Below the pieces are notes generated by a model that did no database searches, was not told where the DNA came from, and saw only the letters and a program-made list of their open reading frames with translations. The position numbers and the translations under genes were made by a program. Shown piece after piece: positions 1-8,613 of a DNA stretch of 64,000 nt (position 1 is the first letter of the stretch; every line of letters begins with the position of its first letter). The stretch is from Pseudomonadota bacterium (GTDB taxonomy: Bacteria; Pseudomonadota; Alphaproteobacteria; Rhizobiales; Hyphomicrobiaceae): the NCBI GenBank assembly GCA_023423275.1, contig JAFAFW010000018.1, positions 29,561 to 93,560 of the forward strand, written 5' to 3'.

Positions 1-509
1 TTGAACGGCATGTCGCGGTCGAACAGCGCCTTGCAGATCATGTCTGCGGCCAGCGTCCAGGTCTGCTCGACCATCTCGATCGTTTCGCCGGTTTTCGCGA
101 GCTGACGCCAGTTCTCCATCTTCGTCCGGATGGCGTCCAGGAAGTACGGGATGTACTCGCTGAACATGTCCGGGTGGAAAGCGGGCTGCTGCGGCGCGCG
201 GATCTTCTGCCAGAGCTGGCCGTCGACGGTGATCATCGACTTGCCGAAAATCGGCTTCAGGCCGTCGAAATACTTGGTGTAGTTGTCGGCCTTGGCGACC
301 AGCACATGCTTGAAATGATCCGGTTCGGTCAGCAGAACGACCCGCTGGTTGGCCATGTTGACGGGGATCACGCCGCCATAGCGCTCGGCCATCTGCATGA
401 GCGTCCGCATCGGATTGATGGGATCGCCCTTCAGAAGGGGTGTCAATTTGAACCAGATCGAACTCTCGTCGCCGAGCTGATAGACGTGGGACGGGGTCGT
501 AGCGGTCAT
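1..509 (-). CDS. Cytochrome P450, N-terminal part (gene runs off the window)
   Basis: An open frame on the minus strand starts at an ATG at 509 and stays open to base 1, giving about 169 N-terminal residues without the stop. The translation contains TEPDHFKHVLV, then GQLWQKIRAPQQPAFHP, the typical helix B-C region of P450s in which a W-x-x-x-R motif contacts a haem propionate, then a segment ending KALFDRDMP. The oxygen-binding helix I and the haem-cysteine loop lie outside the window. A GGAG sits about 12 bases before the ATG. It should be a haem monooxygenase; the substrate is unknown. It is transcribed away from purN, with a 228-base gap in which I see no gene. Confidence 0.85.
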   Translation of the reverse strand, partial: MTATTPSHVYQLGDESSIWFKLTPLLKGDPINPMRTLMQMAERYGGVIPVNMANQRVVLLTEPDHFKHVLVAKADNYTKYFDGLKPIFGKSMITVDGQLWQKIRAPQQPAFHPDMFSEYIPYFLDAIRTKMENWRQLAKTGETIEMVEQTWTLAADMICKALFDRDMPF

Positions 510-737
510 GCTCAAGATCACTCCGCGTGTCTGATCGTCCGGGCTGTCCGTTTTGGGATTATTGTTTCCCTTGCTCAACGGATATCGCTCCTGGCGATCA
601 AATCATTGATATGGCACAAACTAGCGCAAAACGCTGCCCCTGTGGAGCGTCAACACGTGTGCGTGCATGGTTGTTGGTAGCACTCGGCTCAATGGTGGTC
701 CAGAAGCTCCGTTCTGCCCGCTACACCATACCGCGAT

Positions 738-1388
738 TCAGCCCTGAGGCGAGAAGAGTGCGGCTGCCTGGTTAACCGAGTTTCCACCGCTGACACGCTG
801 TCCGTCGAGGCGCGCCGCGCCGGAGGCGATAAGCTTCAGGGCATGAGGGTATAACTTATGCTCGGCGACAAGAATTCGTTCCGCGAGGGTGTCTGTTGTG
901 TCGTCGTCCGCCACCGGCACGGCGGCCTGGGCGACAATCGGTCCTGAGTCCATCTCCGGCACGACGAAATGGACCGTACAACCCGTGATTTTCACCCCGG
1001 CAGCGAGCGCTTGTCCGTGTGTGTCCAGCCCTTTGAATGAGGGCAGCAGAGACGGGTGGATGTTCAGCATCCGGCCCTGCCAGCGGTTGACGAAACCGGG
1101 TGTCATCAGGCGCATGAACCCGGCGCAGCAGACGAAATCCACCCTGGCCGCCATGAGCGCGGCGTGGAGTTCCGCCTCGAACTCCTCACGCTTGGAAAAG
1201 CGCTTGTGGTCGATCGCGAGGGTCGCGATGCCCTGCGAGGCGGCCCAGGTCAGCCCAGCCGCGTTCGGCCGGTTCGAGATGACGGTGACGATTTCCGCCG
1301 GATAGTCCGGTGCATGCGCGGCCTCGACCAGCGCCATCATGTTCGAGCCGCGCCCGGAAATCAGGATGCCGACGCGCTTCCTGGCCAT
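738..1388 (-). CDS. purN: Phosphoribosylglycinamide formyltransferase (GAR transformylase)
   Basis: It transfers the formyl group of 10-formyl-tetrahydrofolate to glycinamide ribonucleotide in de novo purine synthesis, in the cytosol. Visible motifs are the phosphate-binding GRGSNM near residues 12-17, the folate-site NIHPSLLPSFKG with the catalytic Asn and His, and MDSGPI with the catalytic Asp. At 216 residues it has the usual family length. I place the start at the ATG at 1388, which shares one base with the purM stop in a TGATG junction; a GTG one codon upstream is possible. It is translationally coupled to purM, so the two steps are co-expressed. Confidence 0.95.
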   Translation of the reverse strand: MARKRVGILISGRGSNMMALVEAAHAPDYPAEIVTVISNRPNAAGLTWAASQGIATLAIDHKRFSKREEFEAELHAALMAARVDFVCCAGFMRLMTPGFVNRWQGRMLNIHPSLLPSFKGLDTHGQALAAGVKITGCTVHFVVPEMDSGPIVAQAAVPVADDDTTDTLAERILVAEHKLYPHALKLIASGAARLDGQRVSGGNSVNQAAALFSPQG

Positions 1389-2509
1389 CACGCCGGTCCG
1401 CCATACGACAGCTTGCCCGACAGGCGTACGGCTTCGGCGGTCCCCTTGCCCTTGGCCTGGGTCTTGGCGCCGTCGCCCGTGGTCAGTTCACCGATGATAT
1501 GCACCTGTTCGCCACCGGCTTTCAGAATGGCCGCGACATCATCCGCTTTGGACTTTTCGACGACGATCACCAATCCGATGCCGGCGTTGAAGGTACGCAG
1601 AAGCTCGGTCTCGTCCAGATGACCGGCTTCGGCCAGCCATCCGAAGACGGCCGGCGGGCACCAGGTGGACAGGTCGACCGCTCCGGCCACGCCTTCCGGA
1701 AGCACGCGTGGCAGATTCTCGATCAGGCCGCCGCCGGTGATGTGTGCGATGGCCTTGATGGCACCCGTTTGCCGGATCGCGGCCAGCACGGGCTTCACAT
1801 AAATTTTCGTCGGCTCCAGCAGGGCCTCGCCAACGGTGCGGCCTGCGGCAAACGGTGCCGTGTCGCTCCAGTCAAGCTGCTCCTTTTCCACAAGACGACG
1901 GATCAGGGAATATCCGTTCGAATGTGGACCGGATGACGCGAGACCCATCAGCACGTCGCCAACACCAACATCCTTGCGCGGCAGAACAGCCTCGCGCTCG
2001 ACCGCGCCGACCGTGAAGCCTGCCAGGTCGTAGTCCTTGGCCGCATACATGCCCGGCATCTCGGCGGTCTCGCCGCCGATCAACGCGCATCCGGCCTGAC
2101 GGCAGCCCTCCGCAATGCCGGTGACGACACTGCGGCCGGTCTCTACGTCGAGCTTTCCGGTGGCGAAATAATCTAAGAAAAACAACGGCTCTGCGCCCTG
2201 CGCCAGCAGATCGTTGACGCACATGGCGACGAGATCGATACCGATCGTGGTGTGCAGGCCGGTTTCGATGGCGATTTTGAGCTTGGTGCCTACGCCATCA
2301 GTGCTGGCGACGAGCAGCGGATCGCGATACCCGGCGCGCTTCAAATCGAACAGGGCGCCGAAGCCGCCAAGGTCCGCATCGGCACCCGGGCGGCGCGTCG
2401 TCTTCGCCAGCGGCTTGATCGCCTCGACGAGTGCGTTGCCCGCGTCGATATCGACGCCGGCATCACGGTATGTCACGCGCGTCGCGGCGCTGTCGCCTGG
2501 CTCGCTCAT
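1388..2509 (-). CDS. purM: Phosphoribosylformylglycinamidine cyclo-ligase (AIR synthetase)
   Basis: It closes the imidazole ring of aminoimidazole ribonucleotide using ATP in purine synthesis. The frame could extend upstream to 2785, but the family N-terminus begins at MSEPGDSAATRVTYRDAGVD, so I choose the ATG at 2509 (373 residues), preceded by AAGGA. Conserved stretches include STDGVGTKLKIA, GIDLVAMCVNDLLAQGAEP with the catalytic loop, GGETAEMPGMY and ITGGGLIENLPRVLP. It is the first gene of purM-purN and is divergent from the DUF2066 gene across a 166-base spacer that must hold both promoters. Confidence 0.95.
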   Translation of the reverse strand: MSEPGDSAATRVTYRDAGVDIDAGNALVEAIKPLAKTTRRPGADADLGGFGALFDLKRAGYRDPLLVASTDGVGTKLKIAIETGLHTTIGIDLVAMCVNDLLAQGAEPLFFLDYFATGKLDVETGRSVVTGIAEGCRQAGCALIGGETAEMPGMYAAKDYDLAGFTVGAVEREAVLPRKDVGVGDVLMGLASSGPHSNGYSLIRRLVEKEQLDWSDTAPFAAGRTVGEALLEPTKIYVKPVLAAIRQTGAIKAIAHITGGGLIENLPRVLPEGVAGAVDLSTWCPPAVFGWLAEAGHLDETELLRTFNAGIGLVIVVEKSKADDVAAILKAGGEQVHIIGELTTGDGAKTQAKGKGTAEAVRLSGKLSYGGPA

Positions 2510-2675
2510 GGAATCCTTAAGGTATGTCCGGGCCACCTTACCGGTCCGCGGGCATTGACCGGTCCTGATTTTGGCCCCAATGGTCGCCCGAGATGGCCGC
2601 GTCCTAGCAGACTTCCCGGGGCTAGGGCAACTTGCGCGCTCGGGTGACGGTACGGCGGGGGAGGCAAGCTGGGAG

Positions 2676-3803
2676 ATGGGACGTCGTTTATGGGACGCAA
2701 GTGCGGCTGTGGCCGCGGTTCTGGTATTGGGACCGGTCACCGTTGTGGCGCCGCTTGCTGCTGAGCCGGTTTTCACCATCGCCAACTATCCGGTCGAAGC
2801 AACGGCTGACAACGCGGTTGCTGCGAAGGAGCGGGCGCTTGCTGATGGACGTCAGGCCGCGCTGCGTTCGCTGTTGAAACGGATCGTCCCGGCTTCGGCG
2901 TATTCGCGGCTTGCAAGCGCGAAGGCCGCCAAGGCGACCGAGCTGATCGACGGCGTCGTGGTGCGCTCGGAGCGCAACTCGGCGACCCAATATCTCGCCA
3001 ACTTGGATTTTTCGTTTCATCCGAAGGCCGTAAAAGACCTGCTGCAGCGCGAGGGAATCCCATTTGTCGATACCCAGGCGCCGGAACTGACGCTCATCCC
3101 GATCTACGTCTCGCCGAGTGGCGGTCAGGGGCCGGTGCCCGCGGATCTGTCACCGCCGCGCGGCACGAAAATGTGGACCGACATCTGGTCGGGCCTCGAT
3201 CTGGAACACACCGTGACGCCGGTTAAGCTGAGCCAGCTCAAATCGGGTATCGGTCAGGATACCCTGCAAGCGTTGAAGGACGGCGATGGCAACGCCCTGG
3301 TCAGTCTGACGCGGGCTTTTGCATCCGATCGTGTGGTGATCGCGTTCGCCGAACCTGATCTGGCCAAAAAACGGCTTGAGGTCACACTGGCCGGGCAGGA
3401 TGCCGCCGGCGCGTTCGTTCTGAAGCGGTCCTGGCGGTTGTCGCTGGATGACGCGGCCTATGCGGCCGAACTGGCGGCCGTGGTCGCGCTGGGCACGCTC
3501 GAGGGGCGCTGGAAGGCAACGCAGGCCGGCGGTATGGCCAGTGCCGGCGGGCAGTATGGCGGCATGGCGCCTGTGCACCTTTACGTCGAGTTCCGCAACA
3601 TGCGGCAATGGCAGGACATGCGAAATCAGATCGCACAGGTCCCCGGCCTGGAGAACATGGACGTCGGCGGCCTGTCGGCTCGCAGCGCCGATCTGGAAGC
3701 GCAATATCCGGGCGGCGCGGAAGCACTTGCCTCGGCGCTTTCCCGCATCGGCCTCGACGCGCGCCCTATCGGCGGGACGGTGCAGGTGCGCCCTCCGTAC
3801 TAG
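2676..3803 (+). CDS. DUF2066-domain exported protein
   Basis: A protein of 375 residues with an N-terminal hydrophobic signal (WDASAAVAAVLVLGPVTVVA then a likely cleavage after PLAAEP). The body matches the DUF2066 pattern: a start region with VEATADNAVAAKERALADG, a central LTLIPIYVSP strand and a C-terminal VEFRNMRQWQDMRNQIAQVP repeat-like half. The frame is open from 2571, but the ATG at 2676 begins the signal peptide and is preceded by GGGGGAGG. The function of DUF2066 proteins is not established; an envelope location is inferred. In alphaproteobacteria it is commonly found between purM and the phosphatidyltransferase and hda genes, as here. Confidence 0.8.
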   Translation: MGRRLWDASAAVAAVLVLGPVTVVAPLAAEPVFTIANYPVEATADNAVAAKERALADGRQAALRSLLKRIVPASAYSRLASAKAAKATELIDGVVVRSERNSATQYLANLDFSFHPKAVKDLLQREGIPFVDTQAPELTLIPIYVSPSGGQGPVPADLSPPRGTKMWTDIWSGLDLEHTVTPVKLSQLKSGIGQDTLQALKDGDGNALVSLTRAFASDRVVIAFAEPDLAKKRLEVTLAGQDAAGAFVLKRSWRLSLDDAAYAAELAAVVALGTLEGRWKATQAGGMASAGGQYGGMAPVHLYVEFRNMRQWQDMRNQIAQVPGLENMDVGGLSARSADLEAQYPGGAEALASALSRIGLDARPIGGTVQVRPPY

Positions 3804-3915
3804 CCGACATGCGCTTTGGGCCTTAAGGATGACGCCGATGGCGGTTCTCCTTCGCTGCCCTCGGGGTTGCGTGGTTTTCGCAACTCAATATTCATTCTGC
3901 CGGTCTTGGGTATAA

Positions 3916-3930
3916 CGTCACATCGTGACG
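3916..3930. promoter_or_regulatory. 15-bp palindrome before the phosphatidyltransferase gene
   Basis: CGTCAC-ATC-GTGACG is a perfect interrupted palindrome ending 23 bases before the TTG start at 3954. A TATAAC lies directly beside it at 3911-3916. It could be an operator or part of the promoter; no regulator is identified. Confidence 0.3.
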
Positions 3931-3953
3931 CTTAGAACTTTCTGGATTTCATC

Positions 3954-4508
3954 TTGAGTATTCCCAATCTCATAACCTTGGGGCGGGCGATCCTCGTCCC
4001 TGTCGTGTTCTGGCTGCTCGTTTCAGGACAGGTTCAGGCCGCCTTCATCCTGTTCGTTGTTGCCGGCATCAGCGACGCGGTCGACGGATTTCTCGCTAAG
4101 CGGTTCGGATGGCAGACGGAACTCGGCGCTTATCTCGATCCGCTCGCGGACAAGATGCTCGTCGTGTCGGTTTTCATAGCGCTGGGCGTGTCGGGCGCTT
4201 TGCCCTCCTGGCTCGTTATTGCCGTTGTGTCCCGTGATATCCTCATTGTCGTGGCCATCGTTCTGTCCTGGCTGCTGGGACATCCAGTCCATATCAAGCC
4301 GCTGATCGTCAGTAAGGCGAACACGGTGGCCCAGTTGTCGCTGGCCGCCCTGGTGCTGGCGGACGAAGGGTTCGGTCTTGGTGCGGGTCTTTGGCGCACG
4401 CTTCTGGTATGGATTACAGCGGCTCTGACGCTGGCCTCGTTGGTCGCCTATCTGCAAAGCTGGCTCAGGCATATGGCCGGCTACGAGACGGACGGTTCGT
4501 CAGCCTAA
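3954..4508 (+). CDS. CDP-alcohol phosphatidyltransferase (PgsA-like)
   Basis: An integral membrane enzyme of 184 residues that would exchange CMP on a CDP-alcohol (usually CDP-diacylglycerol) for another alcohol in phospholipid synthesis. The family signature is readable as DAVDGFLAKRFGWQTELGAY followed by LDPLADK, that is D-x2-D-G-x2-A-x8-G-x3-D-x3-D. Several hydrophobic segments flank it. The start is a TTG at 3954 giving MSIPNLITLGR, which matches the normal N-terminus of the family, so a non-ATG start is well supported. The AI-2E permease gene follows 23 bases later. Which alcohol it uses (glycerol phosphate or another) cannot be told from the sequence. Confidence 0.85.
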   Translation: MSIPNLITLGRAILVPVVFWLLVSGQVQAAFILFVVAGISDAVDGFLAKRFGWQTELGAYLDPLADKMLVVSVFIALGVSGALPSWLVIAVVSRDILIVVAIVLSWLLGHPVHIKPLIVSKANTVAQLSLAALVLADEGFGLGAGLWRTLLVWITAALTLASLVAYLQSWLRHMAGYETDGSSA

Positions 4509-4531
4509 TGCCGATATGATGGGAGGGGGAA

Positions 4532-5641
4532 ATGCGCGTCGAACGGCAGGTGCTTTTCTGGCTGTCGGTCCTGATCCTCCTCGTGCTGGCGGCGCTCGTC
4601 CTGCGATCCGTGTTGTTGCCGTTCGTGGCCGGCATGGTGATCGCCTACGCGCTCAACCCCTTGACGGACAGGCTTGGCGTCCTCGGCCTGCCACGCGTGC
4701 TCGCGACGGCGGTGGTTGTTTTGCTGATGATGCTGCTGTTGATCGTCGCTGTCGTCTTTCTGGTGCCGGTTATTGCGAACCAGGCCGAGCAGTTCGCGGA
4801 GGCCCTGCCGAATGAACTGGTGCGCCTGAAGGGCATGGCGGAGACGTGGGCTCAGTCGCGACTGGGAAGCCGGTTCCCCGAATTCCAGGGGTGGCTCGAC
4901 AGTGCGGCGGCCGAGCTGTCGCGCAACTGGGCCTCCGTGGTCGGAATTCTCGCACAGCGGGTTTGGGCGCAGGGATTGGCGCTGGTAAACTTCATCTCGC
5001 TGCTGCTGATCACGCCGCTGGTCGTGTTCTATCTGCTGGTCGATTGGCATCCGATGCTGAAGAAGCTCGACGGCTGGCTGCCGCGTGATCATGCTCCGAC
5101 CATCCGCCGGCTTGCCACCGAGATCAATTCGGCGGTGTCAGCGTTTATTCGTGGCCAGGGGTTGGTCTGTCTGATCCTTGGTACGCTCTACGCCGTCGGG
5201 CTGACTTGGGCGGAAATTCCATACGGCCTCGTCATCGGTCTCGCGTCCGGTCTGCTGAGCTTCATCCCGTTCGTTGGCTTCATGCTGGGCCTGATTACCG
5301 CGATTGCCGTGGCCATCATCCAGTTCTGGCCGGAGACGCTGCCGCTGATCAAGGTCCTGGCTGTGTTCGGCGCCGGGCAGGCCCTCGATTCGGCGCTGCT
5401 GCAGCCGAAGGTGGTGGGCCCGAAGGTCGGCCTGCATCCGGTCTGGCTGATCTTCACGTTGTTCGTATTCGCGTATTTGTTCGGCTTTGTCGGGGTGCTC
5501 GTCGCAGTCCCGGTTGGAGCGGCGATTGCCGTGCTGGTCCGCTTTGCGCTGGAGGTGTACCTCTCGAGCTCGATCTATCAGGGAAAAGCTGCTGAAACGG
5601 CCTTGCCGCCGGCATCGACCTCCGTCCGAGGCGAGCCATGA
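4532..5641 (+). CDS. AI-2E family transporter (PerM/UPF0118 type)
   Basis: A polytopic inner-membrane protein of 369 residues with about eight hydrophobic segments, the order seen in the AI-2E exporter/permease family: two N-terminal helices, a soluble stretch around residues 85-150, then a C-terminal bundle containing LLSFIPFVGFMLG and LDSALLQPKVVGPKVGLHPVWL, a hallmark region. A strong ribosome site GGGAGGGGGA precedes the ATG. Its stop overlaps the hda start (ATGA), so the two are translationally coupled. The transported compound is not predictable; some members exchange ions or peptides rather than autoinducer 2. Confidence 0.85.
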   Translation: MRVERQVLFWLSVLILLVLAALVLRSVLLPFVAGMVIAYALNPLTDRLGVLGLPRVLATAVVVLLMMLLLIVAVVFLVPVIANQAEQFAEALPNELVRLKGMAETWAQSRLGSRFPEFQGWLDSAAAELSRNWASVVGILAQRVWAQGLALVNFISLLLITPLVVFYLLVDWHPMLKKLDGWLPRDHAPTIRRLATEINSAVSAFIRGQGLVCLILGTLYAVGLTWAEIPYGLVIGLASGLLSFIPFVGFMLGLITAIAVAIIQFWPETLPLIKVLAVFGAGQALDSALLQPKVVGPKVGLHPVWLIFTLFVFAYLFGFVGVLVAVPVGAAIAVLVRFALEVYLSSSIYQGKAAETALPPASTSVRGEP

Positions 5642-6339
5642 GTGACGTCCCCCGGCAACTGACGCTGGATCTGCCGCACCGCAGTGCGCTGGGAGCTGAG
5701 GATTTTCTCGTCAGCGGCAGCAACGAGGCCGCGGTGGCCATGATCGACCGTTGGCCGGACTGGCCGCACTCGGCGATGGCCGTCGTCGGGCCGCCCGGAT
5801 CGGGTAAGACCCACCTCGTCAGTGTCTGGCGCTCCCGGTCGGGAGCCGAAGTCGTCGAAGCTGCGAATTTTGCGGAGGATGCCGTTTCGCGTTTGTCGGA
5901 GGCAGGCGCGATTGCGGTTGAGAATGTCGATCGTGGCGTTGCCGACCAACGCGCGCTGTTTCACATCCTGAACGTGGCGGCCGAGCAGAAGTTGTGGGTT
6001 CTGCTGACCAGTCGCGTGGCGCCGGGCGAGCTGGACATCGCGCTTCCCGATCTGCGTTCGCGATTGCGCGCCGCCCCTGTTCTTAACATCTCTCCACCGG
6101 ACGAGACGCTGCTTCGGACGTTGCTGGTGAAACTCTTCGCGGATCGTCAACTTCCTGTTGATCCGCAAGTGATATCCTACCTCGCTCTGCGCATAGAGCG
6201 ATCGACCGAAGCGGCCGCCCGGGCCGTCGAGGAGATCGACAGGCTTGCTCTCGCCAGCCGCCGCAGGGTGACGCGCGCGCTCGTCGCGGAGGTGCTCGCA
6301 CAGCAGGCTACGGACGAGGCCAAGCCGGATTCGCGTTGA
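5638..6339 (+). CDS. hda: Hda/DnaA-family regulator of replication initiation
   Basis: An AAA+ ATPase of 233 residues related to DnaA domain III. In the family it binds the DNA-loaded beta clamp and stimulates ATP hydrolysis by DnaA, preventing re-initiation. The N-terminus carries QLTLDLP at residues 7-13, the clamp-binding peptide expected for Hda. A Walker A GPPGSGKTH follows near residues 51-59, then LTSRVAPGELDIALPDLRSRL, the sensor/arginine-finger region. The Walker B position reads AVENVDR rather than a DD pair, usual for Hda-like proteins. It lacks the DnaA DNA-binding domain IV. It overlaps the permease stop by four bases. Confidence 0.9.
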   Translation: MSDVPRQLTLDLPHRSALGAEDFLVSGSNEAAVAMIDRWPDWPHSAMAVVGPPGSGKTHLVSVWRSRSGAEVVEAANFAEDAVSRLSEAGAIAVENVDRGVADQRALFHILNVAAEQKLWVLLTSRVAPGELDIALPDLRSRLRAAPVLNISPPDETLLRTLLVKLFADRQLPVDPQVISYLALRIERSTEAAARAVEEIDRLALASRRRVTRALVAEVLAQQATDEAKPDSR

Positions 6340-6426
6340 TCTCACCCGTGCGTCATGATCCTGTCGCACAACGCCTGCCACAAGCTTGAGCGCAGGGCTT
6401 GACGGCAGAACGGATGGAGCTGGGTT

Positions 6427-8607
6427 ATGAGCGCGAAAAACAAGCTGAAGGCAGTGAAACCCGATCATGAGATCGAGCCGCCGTCTGGACCGACTCGCTT
6501 CTACAACCGTGAACTGTCATGGCTTCAGTTCAACCGCCGGGTGCTGGAAGAGGCAATGAACCGGCGACATCCGCTGTTGGAGCGGCTGCGCTTCCTGTCC
6601 ATCTCGGCATCCAATCTCGATGAATTCTATATGGTGCGCGCGGCTGGCCTGTACGGCCAAGTGGTTGCGGGTGTCGCGACCCTGAGCGCCGATGGCCTGA
6701 CGGCCTCGCAACAGGTCGAGCAGATCAACGAGTTCGCGGCGCGATTGGTCGCCGATAAGCAGTCCTGCTGGGTTACCATGCGGGGTCAACTTGCCGAGGC
6801 CGGCATTCATCTGGTCGACGCGAAGGATTTGCTGCCGTCGGAGCGGGCATGGCTCGATGCCGAGTTCCTGTCCCGGCTGTTTCCGATCCTGACGCCGATC
6901 AATGTCGATCCCGCGCACCCGTTTCCCTTCATCCAGAACCTCGCGCTGACGCTGGTGATCCGGATGGTGCATCCGGATGGGAAGATCATGAACGGGCTTA
7001 TTCCCATCCCGTCACAGCTCGATCGCTTCATCCGCCTTCCGACCGACCCGAGTGACGCGAAGACCGTCCGCTTCGTGCGGGTGGAGACAGTGATCGGTCT
7101 CTATCTCAACGAACTCTACCCCACCTTCGAGGTGCTCGATCAAGGCGCGTTCCGCGTGCTGCGCGACAGCGACATCGAGTTCCAGGAAGAAGCGGAAGAC
7201 CTGACGCGCGCTTACGAGACCCAGCTCAAGAGGCGCCGTCGCGGCAGCGTGATCCGGCTTGAAATCGATTCGGACATGCCAACGGATCTGCGCCGGTTCG
7301 TCATCGATGAACTTGAGGTTGCCGAGCATTCCGTCTTCCAGAAGGAAGGCCTTCTCGGTCTGGCTGATACCAAGCAGCTCATTGTGGCCGATCGGCCTGA
7401 TCTGCTGTTCAAACCGTTCACCATTCGCTTTCCGGAGCGGATTCGCGAGTTCAGCGGTGACGTTTTCGCTGCCATTCGCTCGAAGGACTTCGTGGTCCAT
7501 CACCCTTACGAGTCCTTCGAAGCGGTGCTGCAATATCTGCGGCAGGCGGTGGCCGATCCCAACGTGATGGCGATCAAGTGGACGCTGTATCGCACGCTGC
7601 GTGAGAAAAGCCCGATCGTCGAGGCTCTGAAGGAGGCGGCGGACGCGGGCAAGTCCGTGACTGCGGTGGTCGAGCTGAAGGCCCGTTTCGATGAGTCGAC
7701 GAACATCAATCTCGCCCGCGATATGGAGAAGGCAGGCGTGCATGTCGTCTACGGCTTCGTCGAGCTGAAGACCCATGCCAAGATCGGCCTTGTGGTCCGC
7801 CGCGAAGGTACGGACGTCGCGACCTACTGCCATATCGGAACCGGCAACTATCATCCGCAGACGGCGCGCGTTTATACCGATCTCTCCTTCTTCACTGCCG
7901 ATCCCGCGATTGGCCGCGATGTGGCGCGCATCTTCAATTTCGTCACGGGCTACGGCAAGCCGCAGGACCTGGAGATGATGGCGGCGAGCCCGCATGGCGT
8001 TCGCGCGCGTATGCTGGAGCATATCCACGAGGAGATCGAGCACGCCAAGGCCGGCCGGCCGGCGGCGATATGGGCCAAGATGAATTCCTTGGTCGACACG
8101 CAGATCATTTCCGCGCTGTATGAGGCAAGTCAGGCGGGCGTCGAGATCGAACTCATCGTGCGTGGCATCTGCTGCCTGCGTCCGGGAGTTCCGGGGCTGT
8201 CGGAAAACATCCGTGTCAAGAGCCTCATCGGGCGATTCTTGGAGCATTCCCGCATTTATTGCTTCGGTCGCGGAGAGGGGCTGCCATCTCCCAAGGCAGC
8301 CGTGTATATCAGCTCCGCAGACATGATGCCGCGCAACCTCGACCGGCGTGTCGAGGCCATGGTGCCGATCAAGAACCCGACTGTGCATGAGCAGGTGCTC
8401 GAACAGATCATGATTGCCAATCTCAGGGATAATCAGCAGAGCTGGCAGATCATGCCGGATGGCTCGTCAGTGCGCATCGAGCCCGGGCCAGGCGAGGAAC
8501 CATTCAACGCCCACCAGTATTTCATGACAAACCCGAGCCTCTCGGGCCGTGGCCAGGCGCTCAAGGAGCATATGCCACCGCGCTTCAGGCTGTCGCTGAG
8601 GGACTAA
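6427..8607 (+). CDS. ppk: Polyphosphate kinase 1
   Basis: It makes inorganic polyphosphate from the gamma phosphate of ATP, reversibly, through a phosphohistidine. The 726 residues have the full four-domain layout: N domain beginning FYNRELSWLQFNRRVLEEA, head domain, and two phospholipase-D-like catalytic halves. HAKIGLV at His450 and EHSRIYCF at His607 are the conserved catalytic histidines. CHIGTGNYHPQTARVYTDL is a family signature. The ppx gene starts seven bases after the stop, so synthesis and degradation of polyphosphate are co-transcribed, a common arrangement. Confidence 0.97.
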   Translation: MSAKNKLKAVKPDHEIEPPSGPTRFYNRELSWLQFNRRVLEEAMNRRHPLLERLRFLSISASNLDEFYMVRAAGLYGQVVAGVATLSADGLTASQQVEQINEFAARLVADKQSCWVTMRGQLAEAGIHLVDAKDLLPSERAWLDAEFLSRLFPILTPINVDPAHPFPFIQNLALTLVIRMVHPDGKIMNGLIPIPSQLDRFIRLPTDPSDAKTVRFVRVETVIGLYLNELYPTFEVLDQGAFRVLRDSDIEFQEEAEDLTRAYETQLKRRRRGSVIRLEIDSDMPTDLRRFVIDELEVAEHSVFQKEGLLGLADTKQLIVADRPDLLFKPFTIRFPERIREFSGDVFAAIRSKDFVVHHPYESFEAVLQYLRQAVADPNVMAIKWTLYRTLREKSPIVEALKEAADAGKSVTAVVELKARFDESTNINLARDMEKAGVHVVYGFVELKTHAKIGLVVRREGTDVATYCHIGTGNYHPQTARVYTDLSFFTADPAIGRDVARIFNFVTGYGKPQDLEMMAASPHGVRARMLEHIHEEIEHAKAGRPAAIWAKMNSLVDTQIISALYEASQAGVEIELIVRGICCLRPGVPGLSENIRVKSLIGRFLEHSRIYCFGRGEGLPSPKAAVYISSADMMPRNLDRRVEAMVPIKNPTVHEQVLEQIMIANLRDNQQSWQIMPDGSSVRIEPGPGEEPFNAHQYFMTNPSLSGRGQALKEHMPPRFRLSLRD

Positions 8608-8613
8608 TATCGC

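Noticed and set aside
570..640. FNR/FixK-like site upstream of the P450 gene
   Set aside because: TTGTGCCATATCAA on the minus strand matches only one half well; too weak to call.
1872..2222. Open frame of 116 codons overlapping purM
   Set aside because: It lies within purM in another frame, is Arg-rich and shows no family motif; typical shadow frame of a GC-rich gene.
2510..2785. N-terminal extension of purM to 2785
   Set aside because: The extra ~92 residues are low-complexity, overlap the upstream start of the DUF2066 gene and do not occur in PurM; the family start fits 2509.
7012..8388. 458-codon minus-strand frame opposite ppk
   Set aside because: Antisense shadow of ppk with no recognisable domain.
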